Notes: a model not told the origin generated them from the sequence alone. A stretch of 64,000 nt of DNA from Actinobacillus porcinus (GCF_901764995.1 NZ_CABFKI010000002.1:62001-126000), one strand, 5' to 3'. Positions 1 through 9,767 are shown, counted from the stretch's first letter. Numbers and translations: made by a program.

Positions 1-35
1 GTAAGTATTGTACCGTAAACGCTGAAATGTCTTAT

Positions 36-56
36 GGTTCGACAAGCTCACCAACC
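36..56 (+). repeat. Short intergenic repeat, GTTCGACAAGCTCA type
   Basis: A 21-base element built on GTTCGACAAGCTCACC. The same sequence recurs at 9669-9689, in a slightly changed form at 9692-9712 and inverted at 9625-9644. It lies outside genes. The family is a dispersed intergenic repeat; its function is not evident from the sequence. Confidence 0.7.
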
Positions 57-101
57 GCCATTTCAGCTTTGTACAAGTGCTATATAATGCCGTTAAAAAC
101 A

Positions 102-156
102 AAAGTGCGGTTCATTTGCCGCAAGTTTTAAAACTCGCTCAAAATCAACCGCACTT
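102..156 (-). terminator. Inverted uptake-sequence pair, likely tig terminator
   Basis: AAGTGCGGTT at 103-112 is mirrored by AACCGCACTT at 147-156. Read on the minus strand the stem is followed by a T-rich tail (CTTTTGTTTTT), directly downstream of the tig stop codon. Paired DNA-uptake cores used as terminators are typical of Haemophilus and Aggregatibacter. Confidence 0.7.
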
Positions 157-178
157 AAGGAATTCAGAAACTTAACAA

Positions 179-1474
179 TTAAGCTTTTGGATTCATAATT
201 TCATCAAATGATGCTTTTTTCTCAGTAACCTGTGCTTTAGCAAGAACCGCATCTACCGCTTGTTCTTCTAACACTACGTTACGAACATTATTGGTTAATT
301 CTGCATTTTTCGCATAGAATTCAACCACTTCTGCCGGTTGCTCATAAGCTGAAGCAATGTCTGCGATCATCGCTTTAACGCGATCTTCATCGGCTTTTAA
401 TTCATTCGCTTTAATGACTGCGCTGAATAAAAGACCTACTTGAACGCGGCGTTTTGCTTGTTCTTCAAATAATTCACGTGGCAATTGTGCCGCTTGTTTT
501 GCATTACCGCCAAAACGTTGCGCCGCTTGTTCACGTAATACATCAATTTCTTGATCGACTGCAGCCGCCGGAACATCGATTGCATTTTCAGCAATTAAAC
601 CATCAATGACTTGTTGTTTAACGCGAGAAACTAAGGCATTTTTCAACTCACGTTCCATATTTTTTTGGATTTCAGCGCGTAAATCTGCCACAGTTTTTGT
701 GTTTGGACCAAATTTAGCTACAAATTCATCCGTTAATTCCGGTAATACTTGGTTTTCTACTTTTTTCAAGGTAATCGCAAATTTCGCATCTTTACCTTTT
801 AAGTTTTCAGCGTGATATTCTTCAGGGAATTTCACGTTAATGTCGAATTGTTCACCGGCTTTTTTACCTACGATGCCATCTTCAAAACCCGGAATCATAC
901 GGCCTTGACCCATCGCAAGAACGAAATCAGAAGCTTTACCGCCATCAAATTCAACGCCATCAATTGAACCAACGAAGTCAATAGTTACGCGATCATCTGC
1001 TTTCGCCGCATCGGCACTTTCTGCCCAAGTTGCTTGTTGTTTGCGTAATACTTCAACCATGTTATCCACATCAGCTTCCGTAATTTCAACAACCGGTTTC
1101 TCAACTTTGATATTTTCTAAGCCTTTTAATTCCACTTCCGGATAGACTTCAAAAGTTGCTGTGAAAACTACATCTTTGCCATCTTCAAAGCTTTCTACCG
1201 CGAAAGTTGGACGACCTGCAAGATTTAATTTTTCTTTAAACGCTAAATCAAAGAAATGACGTGGTAATAAGTCATTTAATACATCTTGGCGAATTGATGC
1301 ACCAAAGCGTTTTTCTACGATTTGTGCCGGCACTTTACCTTTACGGAAACCATCAATACGAACATTGCGTGATGCACGTTTTAATTCTTCACGCACTGCA
1401 TTTTCCACTTCTGCCGCCGGGATTGTAATTGTAACGCGGCGTTCTAAACCTTGAGTTGTTTCAATAGTTGACAT
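179..1474 (-). CDS. tig: Trigger factor, ribosome-associated chaperone
   Basis: Trigger factor binds the ribosomal exit tunnel and shields nascent chains; it also has peptidyl-prolyl isomerase activity. The 431-residue length matches the family. The N-terminal ribosome-binding domain carries the signature GFRKGKVP at residues 42-49. The middle segment (about 150-240) is the FKBP-like isomerase domain, with the stretch around [17 protein letters not shown], and the C-terminal part is the helical chaperone body. The start ATG has a purine-rich ribosome site just upstream. It is followed on its own strand by an inverted uptake-sequence terminator and preceded by folD in the same direction, with 171 bases between them holding folD's terminator, so it is probably transcribed separately. 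The usual clpP-clpX neighbours are not in this window. Confidence 0.97.
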   Translation of the reverse strand: MSTIETTQGLERRVTITIPAAEVENAVREELKRASRNVRIDGFRKGKVPAQIVEKRFGASIRQDVLNDLLPRHFFDLAFKEKLNLAGRPTFAVESFEDGKDVVFTATFEVYPEVELKGLENIKVEKPVVEITEADVDNMVEVLRKQQATWAESADAAKADDRVTIDFVGSIDGVEFDGGKASDFVLAMGQGRMIPGFEDGIVGKKAGEQFDINVKFPEEYHAENLKGKDAKFAITLKKVENQVLPELTDEFVAKFGPNTKTVADLRAEIQKNMERELKNALVSRVKQQVIDGLIAENAIDVPAAAVDQEIDVLREQAAQRFGGNAKQAAQLPRELFEEQAKRRVQVGLLFSAVIKANELKADEDRVKAMIADIASAYEQPAEVVEFYAKNAELTNNVRNVVLEEQAVDAVLAKAQVTEKKASFDEIMNPKA

Positions 1475-1585
1475 TCTTTTTTCCTTTATAAAATTGAATG
1501 AAATTGGGTAAAAACTGGCGAATTATAACGAAAGATTGAATTTCAGTCGAGAGAAAATTTAAGGATTATGTTCTTTAAGAAAGAA

Positions 1586-1633
1586 AAAGTGCGGTCAAAT
1601 TAGCTCTATTTTTTCTACCAAGTCTAACCGCAC
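1586..1633 (-). terminator. Inverted uptake-sequence pair, likely folD terminator
   Basis: AAAAGTGCGGT near 1585-1595 faces ACCGCAC at 1627-1633. On the minus strand the stem follows the folD stop by about 12 bases and ends in a T-rich tract, which suits a rho-independent terminator. Confidence 0.65.
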
Positions 1634-1645
1634 ATTGATGATAAC

Positions 1646-2503
1646 TTAGTTTAATGAATAAGTTTCATATGCGTATAATGTATTAAACATCAACATCGCC
1701 ACGGTCATTGGCCCTACGCCACCTGGTACCGGTGTGATAAATGCCGCGTGTTCTGCCGCTTTATCATATTGAATATCGCCACGTAATTTACCGTCTGCCC
1801 CACGGTTAATGCCCACGTCAATCACGATAGCACCGTCTTTTACCCAATCACCATTGATAAATTCAGGCTTACCCACAGCGACCACTAAAATATCCGCTTG
1901 ACGAATATGATGTTCTAAATCTTTCGTAAAACGATGGGTGACAGTAACCGTGCAACCGGCAAGCAACAGCTCCAACGCCATCGGTCGACCCACAATGTTG
2001 GATGCACCCACAATGACCGCATGTTGGCCACGCAAACTTATACCTGTGGTTTCCAACAATTTCATCACCCCATAAGGTGTGCAAGCACGCAAAGTAGGAA
2101 TACGCTGACACAATCGACCTACGTTATAAGGATGGAAACCGTCCACATCTTTATGTGGTGCAATGCGTTCAATCACTTTTGTGCTATCAATGTGCTTAGG
2201 TAAAGGAAGTTGAACCAAAATCCCATCAATCGTCATATCTGCATTTAATTGGTCAATTAATGCCAATAAATCCGCTTCTGTTGTCGTTTCCGCCAAATCA
2301 TAGGATTTAGACGTGATGCCTAACTCTTCACAACTTTTTCGTTTACTACCCACATAAACCTGAGAGGCGGGATCTGCCCCGACTAATATCACCGCTAATC
2401 CTGGCGCACGTTTACCCTGAGCAATATATTGATTAATTTTTTGAGCGACTTCAGCTTTAATATTTTTAGCAAGTGCTGTGCCTGATATAACTTGTGCTGG
2501 CAT
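1646..2503 (-). CDS. folD: Bifunctional methylenetetrahydrofolate dehydrogenase/cyclohydrolase
   Basis: FolD interconverts 5,10-methylene-THF, 5,10-methenyl-THF and 10-formyl-THF in the cytosol, supplying one-carbon units for purines and fMet-tRNA. The 285-residue length is typical. Tyr50 and Lys54 in the segment [10 protein letters not shown] correspond to the catalytic pair of the family. The Rossmann-type NADP site begins near residue 160 ([18 protein letters not shown]), and the C-terminal signature [14 protein letters not shown] is intact. The start ATG has an AAGGATAAAG-type ribosome site. The gene has its own inverted uptake-sequence terminator and lies upstream of tig on the same strand. 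Confidence 0.97.
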   Translation of the reverse strand: MPAQVISGTALAKNIKAEVAQKINQYIAQGKRAPGLAVILVGADPASQVYVGSKRKSCEELGITSKSYDLAETTTEADLLALIDQLNADMTIDGILVQLPLPKHIDSTKVIERIAPHKDVDGFHPYNVGRLCQRIPTLRACTPYGVMKLLETTGISLRGQHAVIVGASNIVGRPMALELLLAGCTVTVTHRFTKDLEHHIRQADILVVAVGKPEFINGDWVKDGAIVIDVGINRGADGKLRGDIQYDKAAEHAAFITPVPGGVGPMTVAMLMFNTLYAYETYSLN

Positions 2504-2630
2504 TCTTTATCCTTTATTTATTCAATTAAATTGACCGCGAAAACGTTTGCTATTTTCTCAAAAAAACGAAATAAATGTAACCCTAATTGCCATAAAATTA
2601 ATCAATCAAACAAATTTTTTTAAAAAGTCA

Positions 2631-2658
2631 TTGACTGTAAAAAAAAGAAAACTATAAT
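2631..2658 (+). promoter_or_regulatory. Promoter of the tRNA-Pro/tRNA-Arg pair
   Basis: A -35 box TTGACT (2631-2636) and a perfect -10 box TATAAT (2653-2658) are 16 bases apart and sit 13 bases before the tRNA-Pro gene. This is a strong sigma-70 promoter by inspection and probably drives both tRNA genes. Confidence 0.8.
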
Positions 2659-2671
2659 GCACACATCTTGT

Positions 2672-2748
2672 CGGCGAGTAGCGCAGCTTGGTAGCGCAAC
2701 TGGTTTGGGACCAGTGGGTCGTAGGTTCAAATCCTATCTCGCCGACCA
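2672..2748 (+). tRNA. tRNA-Pro (UGG)
   Basis: A 77-base cloverleaf starting CGGCGAG and ending CTCGCCGACCA, with encoded CCA. The anticodon stem ACTGG/CCAGT encloses the loop TTTGGGA, giving anticodon TGG at 2706-2708. The T-arm GTTCAAATC is present. This tRNA is a known substrate class for the cmo5U34 modification made by TrhP and CmoB, both encoded in this window. Confidence 0.97.
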
Positions 2749-2799
2749 CTTCTTAAATATATCCTTTGAAATTCCATCAAAAGACATATCCATTTGAAT

Positions 2800-2876
<77 letters not shown>

Positions 2877-2907
2877 TTAAGTTATTTTAAAATCAATCAC
2901 TTACAAG

Positions 2908-3243
2908 CTATGCAACTAATCTTAATCGAGGTTCACTTTGCGAATGTTCCGTAAATGTACCGTAAATTTCGACCTTGTTTGCGTGTTCCAATAAATGATC
3001 TGCATTTAAATGAGCATACTTTTTAACCATTTATAAGGTTTCCCAACCGCCTAATTCTTTTAATGTGAAAAGCGGTGTTCCTGCTTGAACGTGCCAACTC
3101 GCCCAAGTGTGGCGGAGGTCGTGAAAGTGGAAATCAGTTAATAAGCATTTTTTTGTAGCCAAATTAAATGCTTTTCGGTTAATATCCTGCAAAGGATTTG
3201 GTAAGTTTGAAATTGATGAAGTGGAATAAACGACAGATGGATA
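2908..3243 (-). pseudogene. Decayed phage tyrosine recombinase (integrase), C-terminal remnant
   Basis: Reading the minus strand from about 3243 down to a TAG at 2908-2910 gives the C-terminal part of a phage-type tyrosine recombinase. The box HDLRHTWASWHVQAG holds the catalytic His-x-x-Arg region, followed by TLKELGGWETL, an in-frame TAA (3031-3033), and then MVKKYAHLNADHLLEHA, which would contain the nucleophilic Tyr. In intact relatives a Glu codon usually stands between ETL and MVKKYAH, so a single G-to-T change (GAA to TAA) explains the stop. The N-terminal two-thirds is missing, with another stop just upstream. The remnant points toward tRNA-Arg, the common target of such integrases. 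No other prophage genes are visible, so this is probably a scar of an excised or deleted element. Confidence 0.8.
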
Positions 3244-3277
3244 TGTTCAAAGAGTGATTTCCCTACCCCTTAAAATG

Positions 3278-3312
3278 AAAAACTCAGTCAAAATCGGCTG
3301 AGTTTTTTTTAT
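3278..3312. terminator. Bidirectional rho-independent terminator
   Basis: AACTCAG (3281-3287) pairs with CTGAGTT (3298-3304) and is flanked by A-rich sequence on the left and eight T on the right. It can work on both strands, between the integrase remnant and trhP. Confidence 0.65.
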
Positions 3313-3434
3313 TTCTCTATGTGTAATGTCTTTTCATTTTTTATTTCACATTATTCCGTTTAATTCAATTTTTTCCCTAATTTATCTCACTTATTTAATG
3401 ATGATTATGTTGGTTGGGTAAGGGCATTTTATCT

Positions 3435-4805
3435 TTATTTCTGATGCGGATTTCGTGTATTTGTTCCGCTTAAATTACGCATTAATAACGCATAATCTAA
3501 TTCCACATCTTCAGGCACATCCAAATACACAAAATGCCCATCGCCAAGACCGGCTTCAACGAGCTCATTTTTGCGATTTAGCATACGGTTAATTTGGAAC
3601 ACCACATTGCCTTTTGGGGTCATCATTTCTACTTCATCACCCAATAAGAATTTATTTTTCACCGCCACTTCAGCCATACCTAGATCGTTGCGCTTACCCG
3701 TGAATTCGCCCACAAATTGTTGACGCTCAGAGATAGAATAGCCGTAATCGTAGTTTTGATATTCATCATGGTTATGACGGCGCAAGAAACCTTCCGTATA
3801 GCCGCGGTGTGCCAGACTTTCTAAGGTGCTTAATAAGCTTTCATCAAAAGGCTTGCCGGCTGCCGCATCATCAATGGCTTTACGGTAAACTTGCGCCGTT
3901 CGCGCGCAGTAATAAAAGGATTTGGTACGACCTTCAATTTTTAGCGAATGTACGCCCATTTGGGTCAAACGCTCAACATGTTGCACCGCACGCAAATCCT
4001 TCGAGTTCATAAAATACGTCCCATGCTCATCTTCAAAGGCGGTCATTTGCTCATCAGGACGGTGTGGTTCCGTATATAAGAACACTTTATCCGTAGTTTG
4101 CCCTTCCCCTAGGGTTGGCGCCACATTTTTCACGTCAATTTCAGGTTCATATTTCGGCACAATATTGCCCACATCATCCGTTGTGCCTTCTTGCATATTG
4201 TATTCCCAACGGCAAGCATTGGTACAAGTGCCTTGGTTTGAATCGCGCTTATTAATATAGCCCGAAAGCAAACAACGCCCTGAGTATGCCATGCATAACG
4301 CGCCGTGTACGAAAATTTCGAGCTCAATATCAGGCACATGCTCACGAATTTCTTCAATTTCTTCCAATGACAATTCGCGCGATAAAATTACACGTGTTAA
4401 GCCCATTTGTTTCCAGAATTTCACTGTCGCCCAGTTCACCGCATTGGCTTGTACGGAAAGATGAATATCCATTTCCGGGAAGTTTTCACGCACCAACATA
4501 ATTAAGCCGGGATCAGACATAATTAATGCGTCAGGTTTCATATCGACCACAACTTTCAAATCTTTAATAAAGGTCTTCAGTTTGGAATTGTGGGGCGCAA
4601 TATTCACGACCACATAAAATTTCTTACCCAGCTGATGAGCTTCATCAATGGCGATTTTCAAATTTTCGTGGTTAAATTCATTGTTACGCACGCGCAAGCT
4701 ATAGCGTGGCTGTCCTGCATAAACCGCGTCAGCACCATAAGCAAAGGCATAACGCATATTTTTCAAGGTACCCGCAGGGGAGAGAAGTTCAGGTTTAAAG
4801 GTCAT
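3435..4805 (-). CDS. trhP: tRNA uridine-34 hydroxylase TrhP, peptidase U32 family
   Basis: The product matches YegQ/TrhP. In E. coli, TrhP makes 5-hydroxyuridine at the wobble position of tRNAs, in a prephenate-dependent way; this is the precursor of cmo5U. The 456-residue protein starts MTFKPELLSPAG, the usual U32 beginning, and carries the U32 signature EIFVHGALCMAYSGRCLLSGY-like block near residues 163-183. Clustered cysteines around SNQGTCTNACRW fit an iron-sulphur site known in the family. The ATG is preceded by a GGAAA ribosome site. CmoB, the next enzyme in the pathway, is encoded at 33.5 kb. Despite the family name no protease role is expected. Assignment by family is firm; the modification role is taken from E. 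coli work. Confidence 0.92.
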   Translation of the reverse strand: MTFKPELLSPAGTLKNMRYAFAYGADAVYAGQPRYSLRVRNNEFNHENLKIAIDEAHQLGKKFYVVVNIAPHNSKLKTFIKDLKVVVDMKPDALIMSDPGLIMLVRENFPEMDIHLSVQANAVNWATVKFWKQMGLTRVILSRELSLEEIEEIREHVPDIELEIFVHGALCMAYSGRCLLSGYINKRDSNQGTCTNACRWEYNMQEGTTDDVGNIVPKYEPEIDVKNVAPTLGEGQTTDKVFLYTEPHRPDEQMTAFEDEHGTYFMNSKDLRAVQHVERLTQMGVHSLKIEGRTKSFYYCARTAQVYRKAIDDAAAGKPFDESLLSTLESLAHRGYTEGFLRRHNHDEYQNYDYGYSISERQQFVGEFTGKRNDLGMAEVAVKNKFLLGDEVEMMTPKGNVVFQINRMLNRKNELVEAGLGDGHFVYLDVPEDVELDYALLMRNLSGTNTRNPHQK

Positions 4806-4917
4806 AAGTTTTCCATTTGTCTGAGTTCAAGTCAGGAGCTCGCCTAAGGCGAACCGTTAAAGGCGTGCATTTTAGCATAAAGCGCGGTGAAAAATGGAAT
4901 GATTTTTGGCATAAAAA

Positions 4918-4940
4918 TTGGGACACATGATGTGTCCCAA
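4918..4940 (-). terminator. Terminator of ydiJ
   Basis: A perfect dyad, TTGGGACACA, loop TGA, TGTGTCCCAA, directly after the ydiJ stop. On the minus strand it is followed by ATTTTTAT. The stem core GGGACACA also occurs in the inverted repeat at 42.8 kb, so it may derive from the same palindromic repeat family. Confidence 0.75.
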
Positions 4941-4946
4941 AATATA

Positions 4947-7900
4947 TTATTTAAACAATTCTAGTAACGCCTGAACAGGATGTTTCGGTTTAAATTGTTC
5001 GATACGTTTAACTTGGCTGCGGCAAGAATACCCCGTGGCTAAACAGCGATCTTTCGGTTTGCCTTGTATTTTTTCGCCCCAAGATTGATCGTAAATTTCA
5101 CGCGACATTTGTTGATTTTGCACTTCGTGACCAAATACGCCCGCCATACCGCAACAGCCAACGGTTTGAATGTGCAAAGTTTCACCAAACACGGTAAAAA
5201 TTTGCTGCCAGTCTTTCGGGCTGGTTGGCATTGCCGTGGCTTCCGTACAATGCGGGAACAAATACCAAGGCTCAGGCGCGGAAGTGCGGTCAGAAATACG
5301 CAAGTTTTCCACCGCACTTTGCACGCGTGCCGATGACAATTCAGCTTTCAGCCATTCTTGCGATGTCAACACCTTAAAATCACCCCGATTTTCGCCCAAC
5401 ACTTCTCGATATTCATCGCGATAAGACAGTACAATCGCAGGGTCAACGCCCACTAACGGCACACCTAATTTTGCCACGCGGTTTAACATTTCCGCTTGAT
5501 TTTTCGCAGTACGCGTAAATTGTTTTAGGAAACCTTTAATATGCTGTGCTTTTCCATTTGGACGGAACGGCAATAAAATGGCTTGGTAGCCTAATTTTTG
5601 CGTTAATGCCACAAAATCTCTCACTACTTTGGCATCGTAATAAGATGTCCAAGGATCTTGCACCACTAAAATTAAATTCGCTTTTGCTGCATCCGATAAG
5701 CTTTCCAACTGTTCCAAGGATTGACCTTGATAGCCGATTTCCACTAACTGTTTGTCTAAATTCGGTTGTGAAAGCAACGGCAAATCCGTCATTCCAATGG
5801 TTTTTTCCACCGCACTTTGTACCAGTTTCATTTTGGTGAAGAAGTTAAAAACTTGCGGCGCTTTCGCCATATATGGAGCAGCAAGTTCCAAATTGGCAAC
5901 CACATAATCTTTCACAGGGCGCAAATAGCGTTGATGATAAAAATAGAAGAATTTTGAGCGGAAACTTGCCACATCAATTTTAATCGGACATTGGCTCGCG
6001 CAGGCTTTACAGGCCAGACAAGTGTCCATGGCTGCTTTGACTTCATGGCTGAAATCATATTCTTCTTTTTTCTTAAAGCTATTTTTGATTTTTTGTACAA
6101 AGTCGTTAAGCTTCACTTCGGCATGTTGGAAATCCAATTCCGCAGGCTGAACATTTTCATTTGCCATTAATTTCAACCACTCACGTACCATTGCCGCCCG
6201 CCCTTTTGGCGAGAAAACACGGTTACGCGAGATTTTCATAGACGGACACATGGTGCTGTGAACATCAAAATTAAAGCACAAACCATTGCCGTTACAATTC
6301 ATTGCACCGCTAAATTCTTCGCGAATTTGAATCGGAATTTGGCGATCGTGATCTGCGCGCATATCCGATAACAAACCATAAAGTTCATCATCGCAATTTA
6401 ACGGTGTACAGATTTTCCCCGGGTTTAAACGATTTTCAGGATCGAACAGGAATTTGACATAACGCAGTTCTTGCCAAAGTTCAGGGGTAAAGAATTTTTC
6501 TCCATAACAAGAGCGCACGCCTTTGCCGTGTTCGCCCCAAATTAAACCGCCGTATTTTAAGGTGAGATCTGCTACGCTATCGGAAATTTTCTTAAAGAGT
6601 TCCACTTGTGCGCGATCGGTTAAATCTAATGCAGGGCGCACGTGTAGCACCCCGGCATCCACGTGACCAAACATGCCATATGGCAAATTATGGGCATCCA
6701 ATAAGGCGCGGAACTCTAAAATATAATCCGCGAGATGTTCAGGCGGTACACAAGTATCTTCCACAAAAGCAATGGGTTTTGCCCAACCTTTGGCATTGCC
6801 CAATAACCCTACGGCTTTTTTGCGCATGGCATAGATACGGTTGATACTATCGAGATCGTGGGTGACTTGGTAACCGATAATATTATCTTCGCCCTTGGCA
6901 ATTTTTTCATCTAATTGCGCGCAAAGTGCGGTGACTAATTCGGTGATTTTGTGTTGATCATTGCCGGCATATTCCACAATGTTCAAGCCTAAAATCGGGT
7001 TTTCTTCCGTTTCCGTTAATAAATCGCGCACAGAATGCCAAATAATATCTTCTTTGGCTAAACCCAATACTTTGCTATCTACGGTTTCAACGGAGAGCGC
7101 GTTGGCTTTCACCATAAAAGGCGCGTTGCGCAATGCCGCGTTGAAAGAGCTGTATTTCACATTAATTAAGGTGCGGAATTGCGGAATCGGTGTAAGATCC
7201 AATTTGGCTTCACAAATAAAAGCCAGTGAGCCTTCGGAACCGGTTAAAATGCGGGTTAAATTAAATTCGCTTTCATCATCATTAAAGACGTTTTTCAAAT
7301 CGTAGCCTGTTAAAAAGCGATTAAGCTGTGGCAAATCATTGAGAATTTGTGGGCGTTTTTCTTTGGTGCGCGCGAAAATTTCTTGATGAAGTTGACGACC
7401 AAGTGCGGTTAAATTTGGGGGTAAATTTTGCGCGAAGTTTTCCGTTTTTATGGCACCGGTTTCTAAAATTTCTCCATTGACCAACACGGCTTTTAATCCC
7501 AGCACGTGGTCGGAAGTTTTGCCGTATTGCAAGGAACCTTGTCCTGAGGCATCTGTATTAATCATACCGCCCAAGGTGGCGCGATTGCTGGTGGAGAGTT
7601 CAGGGGCAAAAAATAAACCGTGGGGTTTTAAGAATTGATTTAGCTGATCTTTGACTACGCCTGCTTGCACACGAACCCAGCGTTCTTTGACGTTGAGTTC
7701 CAAAATGCCGGTCATATGGCGCGATAGATCCACGATAATCGTATTATTGAGCGCTTGACCATTTGTCCCGGTGCCGCCACCGCGCGGTGTAAAACGCAGT
7801 GAACGATATTTATCTTGTTGCCCTAATTTGGTTAAACGCACCACATCAGCAACGGATTTCGGAAATAAAATCGCTTGTGGTAATAATTGGTAGACGCTGT

Positions 7901-8033
7901 TGTCGGTGGCAAGGCTTAAACGGTCGGCATAATGAGACGCCATATCGCCTTCAAAGGATTGGGCTTTTAACTCTTCGAGATAATCTTTGACCAGCGGATT
8001 TAAGGCTGGAACTTGGGATAAACGGGGTAACAT
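4947..8033 (-). CDS. ydiJ: YdiJ-type FAD/Fe-S dehydrogenase (D-2-hydroxyglutarate type)
   Basis: A 1028-residue fusion of a flavin oxidase and an iron-sulphur/CCG module, the same size and layout as E. coli YdiJ (1018), reported as a D-2-hydroxyglutarate dehydrogenase. Order of parts: FAD-binding PCMH-type domain (about 40-270, with FTPRGGGTGTNGQA), FAD-linked oxidase C-terminal domain (about 280-560), a cysteine block CNGNGLC near 579, a 4Fe-4S motif CLACKACASQCP near 668-679, and a C-terminal CCG domain with CTEATA and CCGMAG near 958. It probably passes electrons to the membrane quinone pool. The ATG has an AGAGTTC-type weak ribosome site. An inverted pair of uptake cores lies inside the coding region at 5282-5319. 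D-lactate dehydrogenase is a possible alternative substrate class. Confidence 0.9.
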   Translation of the reverse strand: MLPRLSQVPALNPLVKDYLEELKAQSFEGDMASHYADRLSLATDNSVYQLLPQAILFPKSVADVVRLTKLGQQDKYRSLRFTPRGGGTGTNGQALNNTIIVDLSRHMTGILELNVKERWVRVQAGVVKDQLNQFLKPHGLFFAPELSTSNRATLGGMINTDASGQGSLQYGKTSDHVLGLKAVLVNGEILETGAIKTENFAQNLPPNLTALGRQLHQEIFARTKEKRPQILNDLPQLNRFLTGYDLKNVFNDDESEFNLTRILTGSEGSLAFICEAKLDLTPIPQFRTLINVKYSSFNAALRNAPFMVKANALSVETVDSKVLGLAKEDIIWHSVRDLLTETEENPILGLNIVEYAGNDQHKITELVTALCAQLDEKIAKGEDNIIGYQVTHDLDSINRIYAMRKKAVGLLGNAKGWAKPIAFVEDTCVPPEHLADYILEFRALLDAHNLPYGMFGHVDAGVLHVRPALDLTDRAQVELFKKISDSVADLTLKYGGLIWGEHGKGVRSCYGEKFFTPELWQELRYVKFLFDPENRLNPGKICTPLNCDDELYGLLSDMRADHDRQIPIQIREEFSGAMNCNGNGLCFNFDVHSTMCPSMKISRNRVFSPKGRAAMVREWLKLMANENVQPAELDFQHAEVKLNDFVQKIKNSFKKKEEYDFSHEVKAAMDTCLACKACASQCPIKIDVASFRSKFFYFYHQRYLRPVKDYVVANLELAAPYMAKAPQVFNFFTKMKLVQSAVEKTIGMTDLPLLSQPNLDKQLVEIGYQGQSLEQLESLSDAAKANLILVVQDPWTSYYDAKVVRDFVALTQKLGYQAILLPFRPNGKAQHIKGFLKQFTRTAKNQAEMLNRVAKLGVPLVGVDPAIVLSYRDEYREVLGENRGDFKVLTSQEWLKAELSSARVQSAVENLRISDRTSAPEPWYLFPHCTEATAMPTSPKDWQQIFTVFGETLHIQTVGCCGMAGVFGHEVQNQQMSREIYDQSWGEKIQGKPKDRCLATGYSCRSQVKRIEQFKPKHPVQALLELFK

Positions 8034-8194
8034 AATGAACTCTATAAATCAGGTAAGAAAAGTAACTGAATGGATTTTAGCATATAAAAAGAAAAAAATT
8101 GGGTTAAATCGCGATCAAGAATAGGGCATTTTGTTCAAAAAATAATCTAAAAATCCATTTTTGAACAAAAAATAAGCAAAATAACAAAAAATAA

Positions 8195-8222
8195 TTGCTT
8201 TCCTATTTTTATGGTAGATAAT
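8195..8222 (+). promoter_or_regulatory. Likely ompA promoter with a long leader
   Basis: TTGCTT (8195-8200) and GATAAT (8217-8222) are 16 bases apart. Transcription would start near 8229 and leave a 5' leader of about 235 bases before ompA. A second, weaker candidate (TAAAAT near 8365) is closer to the gene. Apart from these, the 430-base gap 8034-8464 holds only AT-rich sequence; I see no gene in it. Confidence 0.55.
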
Positions 8223-8464
8223 ACGCACACTTTTGAAACGTTCTTTTGAACTTCGGTTTAAAAGAAAGGAATTTGTCAAAAGGAAGACAGGGCAAATTCA
8301 AACCCTTAAGTGTATATTTGGACAGCAATTTTGTAAAAAAGTTTTATTTTTTATAAAAAAGGTTTAAAATATACATAGCACAAGAAATTGTGTTTGGACT
8401 TCAGCTATATCAGCTGATACAAATTTTTTAATTAAGATGACTAAATATTAAGAGGATCATCACA

Positions 8465-9529
8465 ATGAAAAAAACAGCAATCGCATTAGCTATCGCTGGT
8501 TTAGCAGCAACAGTTGCGCAAGCAGCTCCACAAGAAAATACATTCTACGCAGGCGCTCGTGTGGGTTGGTCTGCAATGCACCACGGTGTGGAACGTGTAG
8601 CAGATGAAGCCGGTGTTGGTTATAACCGTAACTCTGTAACTTACGGTGTATTCGGTGGCTACCAAATCTTAAACCAAAACAACTTTGGTTTAGCAGCTGA
8701 ATTAGGTTACGATTTCTTCGGTAAAAACCGTACTCGTGAAGCTGGTGAAGGTACCGGTTACCACACAGCACACGGCGCAAGCTTAGCATTAAAACCTAGC
8801 TACGAAGTATTACCAGGCTTAGATGTTTACGGTAAAACCGGTGTTGCAATCGTTCGTAACATGTACAAAGATGGTAAAGGCGATGAAGCACCTAAATACA
8901 ACAAAACTAAAGCATCTTTAATCTTAGGTGCTGGTGTTGAATATGCAATCTTACCAGAGTTAGCAGTTAACTTAGAATATCAATGGTTAAGTAAAGCAGG
9001 TAACTTAGATAAAGCTTTAACTAAAGAAGATATCGCTAACACTAACTACAACTACAACCCAGACATCCACTCTGTAACTGCAGGTATCTCTTACCGTTTC
9101 GGTCAAGGTGCAGCACCGGTTGCAGCGCCTGAAGTTGTAAACAAAACTTTCACTTTAAACAGTGATGTAACTTTCGCATTCGGTAAAGCAACATTAAAAC
9201 CTGAAGCTTCTGCAGCATTAGACGGTATCTACAGCGAAATCGCTCAAGTAGCTAACCCGGCAGTAGCAGTTAACGGTTACGCTGACCGTATCGGTAAAGA
9301 TGCAGCTAACTTAAAACTTTCACAACGTCGTGCAGAAACAGTAGCTAACTACTTAGTTTCTAAAGGTGTTGACTCTAACGCAATCACAGCAACAGGTTAC
9401 GGTGAAGCAAACCCGGTAACCGGCGCAACTTGTGACAAAGTTAAAGGTCGTAAAGCATTAATCGCTTGCTTAGCACCAGACCGTCGCGTTGAAGTACAAG
9501 TTCAAGGCAACAAACAAGCTACTATGTAA
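8465..9529 (+). CDS. ompA: OmpA/P5-family outer membrane protein
   Basis: A major outer-membrane protein: an eight-stranded beta-barrel that also anchors the envelope to peptidoglycan. The signal peptide (residues 1-21, cleaved after VAQA) is clear. The barrel runs to about residue 215, ending SVTAGISYRFG. A proline/alanine hinge (APVAAPEVV) follows, then the periplasmic OmpA-like domain with NGYADRIG and SQRRAETVANYLVSKGV, and two cysteines (TCDK...IACL) as in OmpA. Codon use is strongly biased, as in highly expressed genes. The ribosome site AGAGGA precedes the ATG. A strong terminator follows, so it is monocistronic. It corresponds to P5 of Haemophilus and the OmpA-like proteins of Aggregatibacter; the barrel loops differ between strains and may be immunologically exposed. 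Confidence 0.95.
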   Translation: MKKTAIALAIAGLAATVAQAAPQENTFYAGARVGWSAMHHGVERVADEAGVGYNRNSVTYGVFGGYQILNQNNFGLAAELGYDFFGKNRTREAGEGTGYHTAHGASLALKPSYEVLPGLDVYGKTGVAIVRNMYKDGKGDEAPKYNKTKASLILGAGVEYAILPELAVNLEYQWLSKAGNLDKALTKEDIANTNYNYNPDIHSVTAGISYRFGQGAAPVAAPEVVNKTFTLNSDVTFAFGKATLKPEASAALDGIYSEIAQVANPAVAVNGYADRIGKDAANLKLSQRRAETVANYLVSKGVDSNAITATGYGEANPVTGATCDKVKGRKALIACLAPDRRVEVQVQGNKQATM

Positions 9530-9562
9530 TTTAGTTGTCTAAGTAATTAGATAAATAAATTC

Positions 9563-9597
9563 AAAAAAGCCCCAAGCAGTAATGTTTGGGGTTTTTT
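9563..9597 (+). terminator. ompA terminator
   Basis: CCCCAA (9570-9575) pairs with TTGGGG (9586-9591), flanked by six A and followed by six T: a textbook rho-independent terminator 34 bases after the ompA stop. Confidence 0.9.
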
Positions 9598-9615
9598 ACG
9601 ATATATGTAGTCACT

Positions 9616-9712
9616 GCACAAGACGGTCGTTGAGCTTGTCGAAACGTAAGTCTTGTGCGGAATGCTGTGGTTCGACAAGCTCACCAACCGTGGTTCGACA
9701 GGCTCACCAACC
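9616..9712. repeat. Cluster of TTCGACAAGCTCA repeats in inverted and direct order
   Basis: GCACAAGAC (9616-9624) mirrors GTCTTGTGC (9650-9658) around an inverted copy of the element (9625-9644). Two direct copies follow at 9669-9689 and 9692-9712. The arrangement can form alternative hairpins. It sits between the ompA terminator and lemA. Confidence 0.75.
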
Positions 9713-9767
9713 ACTATTTATGATTATTTCTGATGGATGTTATTTCCATCATGGCAAGGAACACAAA

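Noticed and set aside
3435-4805. Secreted collagenase or protease role for the U32 protein
   Set aside because: The sequence follows the YegQ/TrhP branch, which is known for tRNA hydroxylation, and there is no signal peptide.
9582-9767. N-terminal extension of lemA
   Set aside because: The extension would translate the ompA terminator and the repeat cluster. The ATG at 9768 has a good ribosome site and gives a normal LemA.
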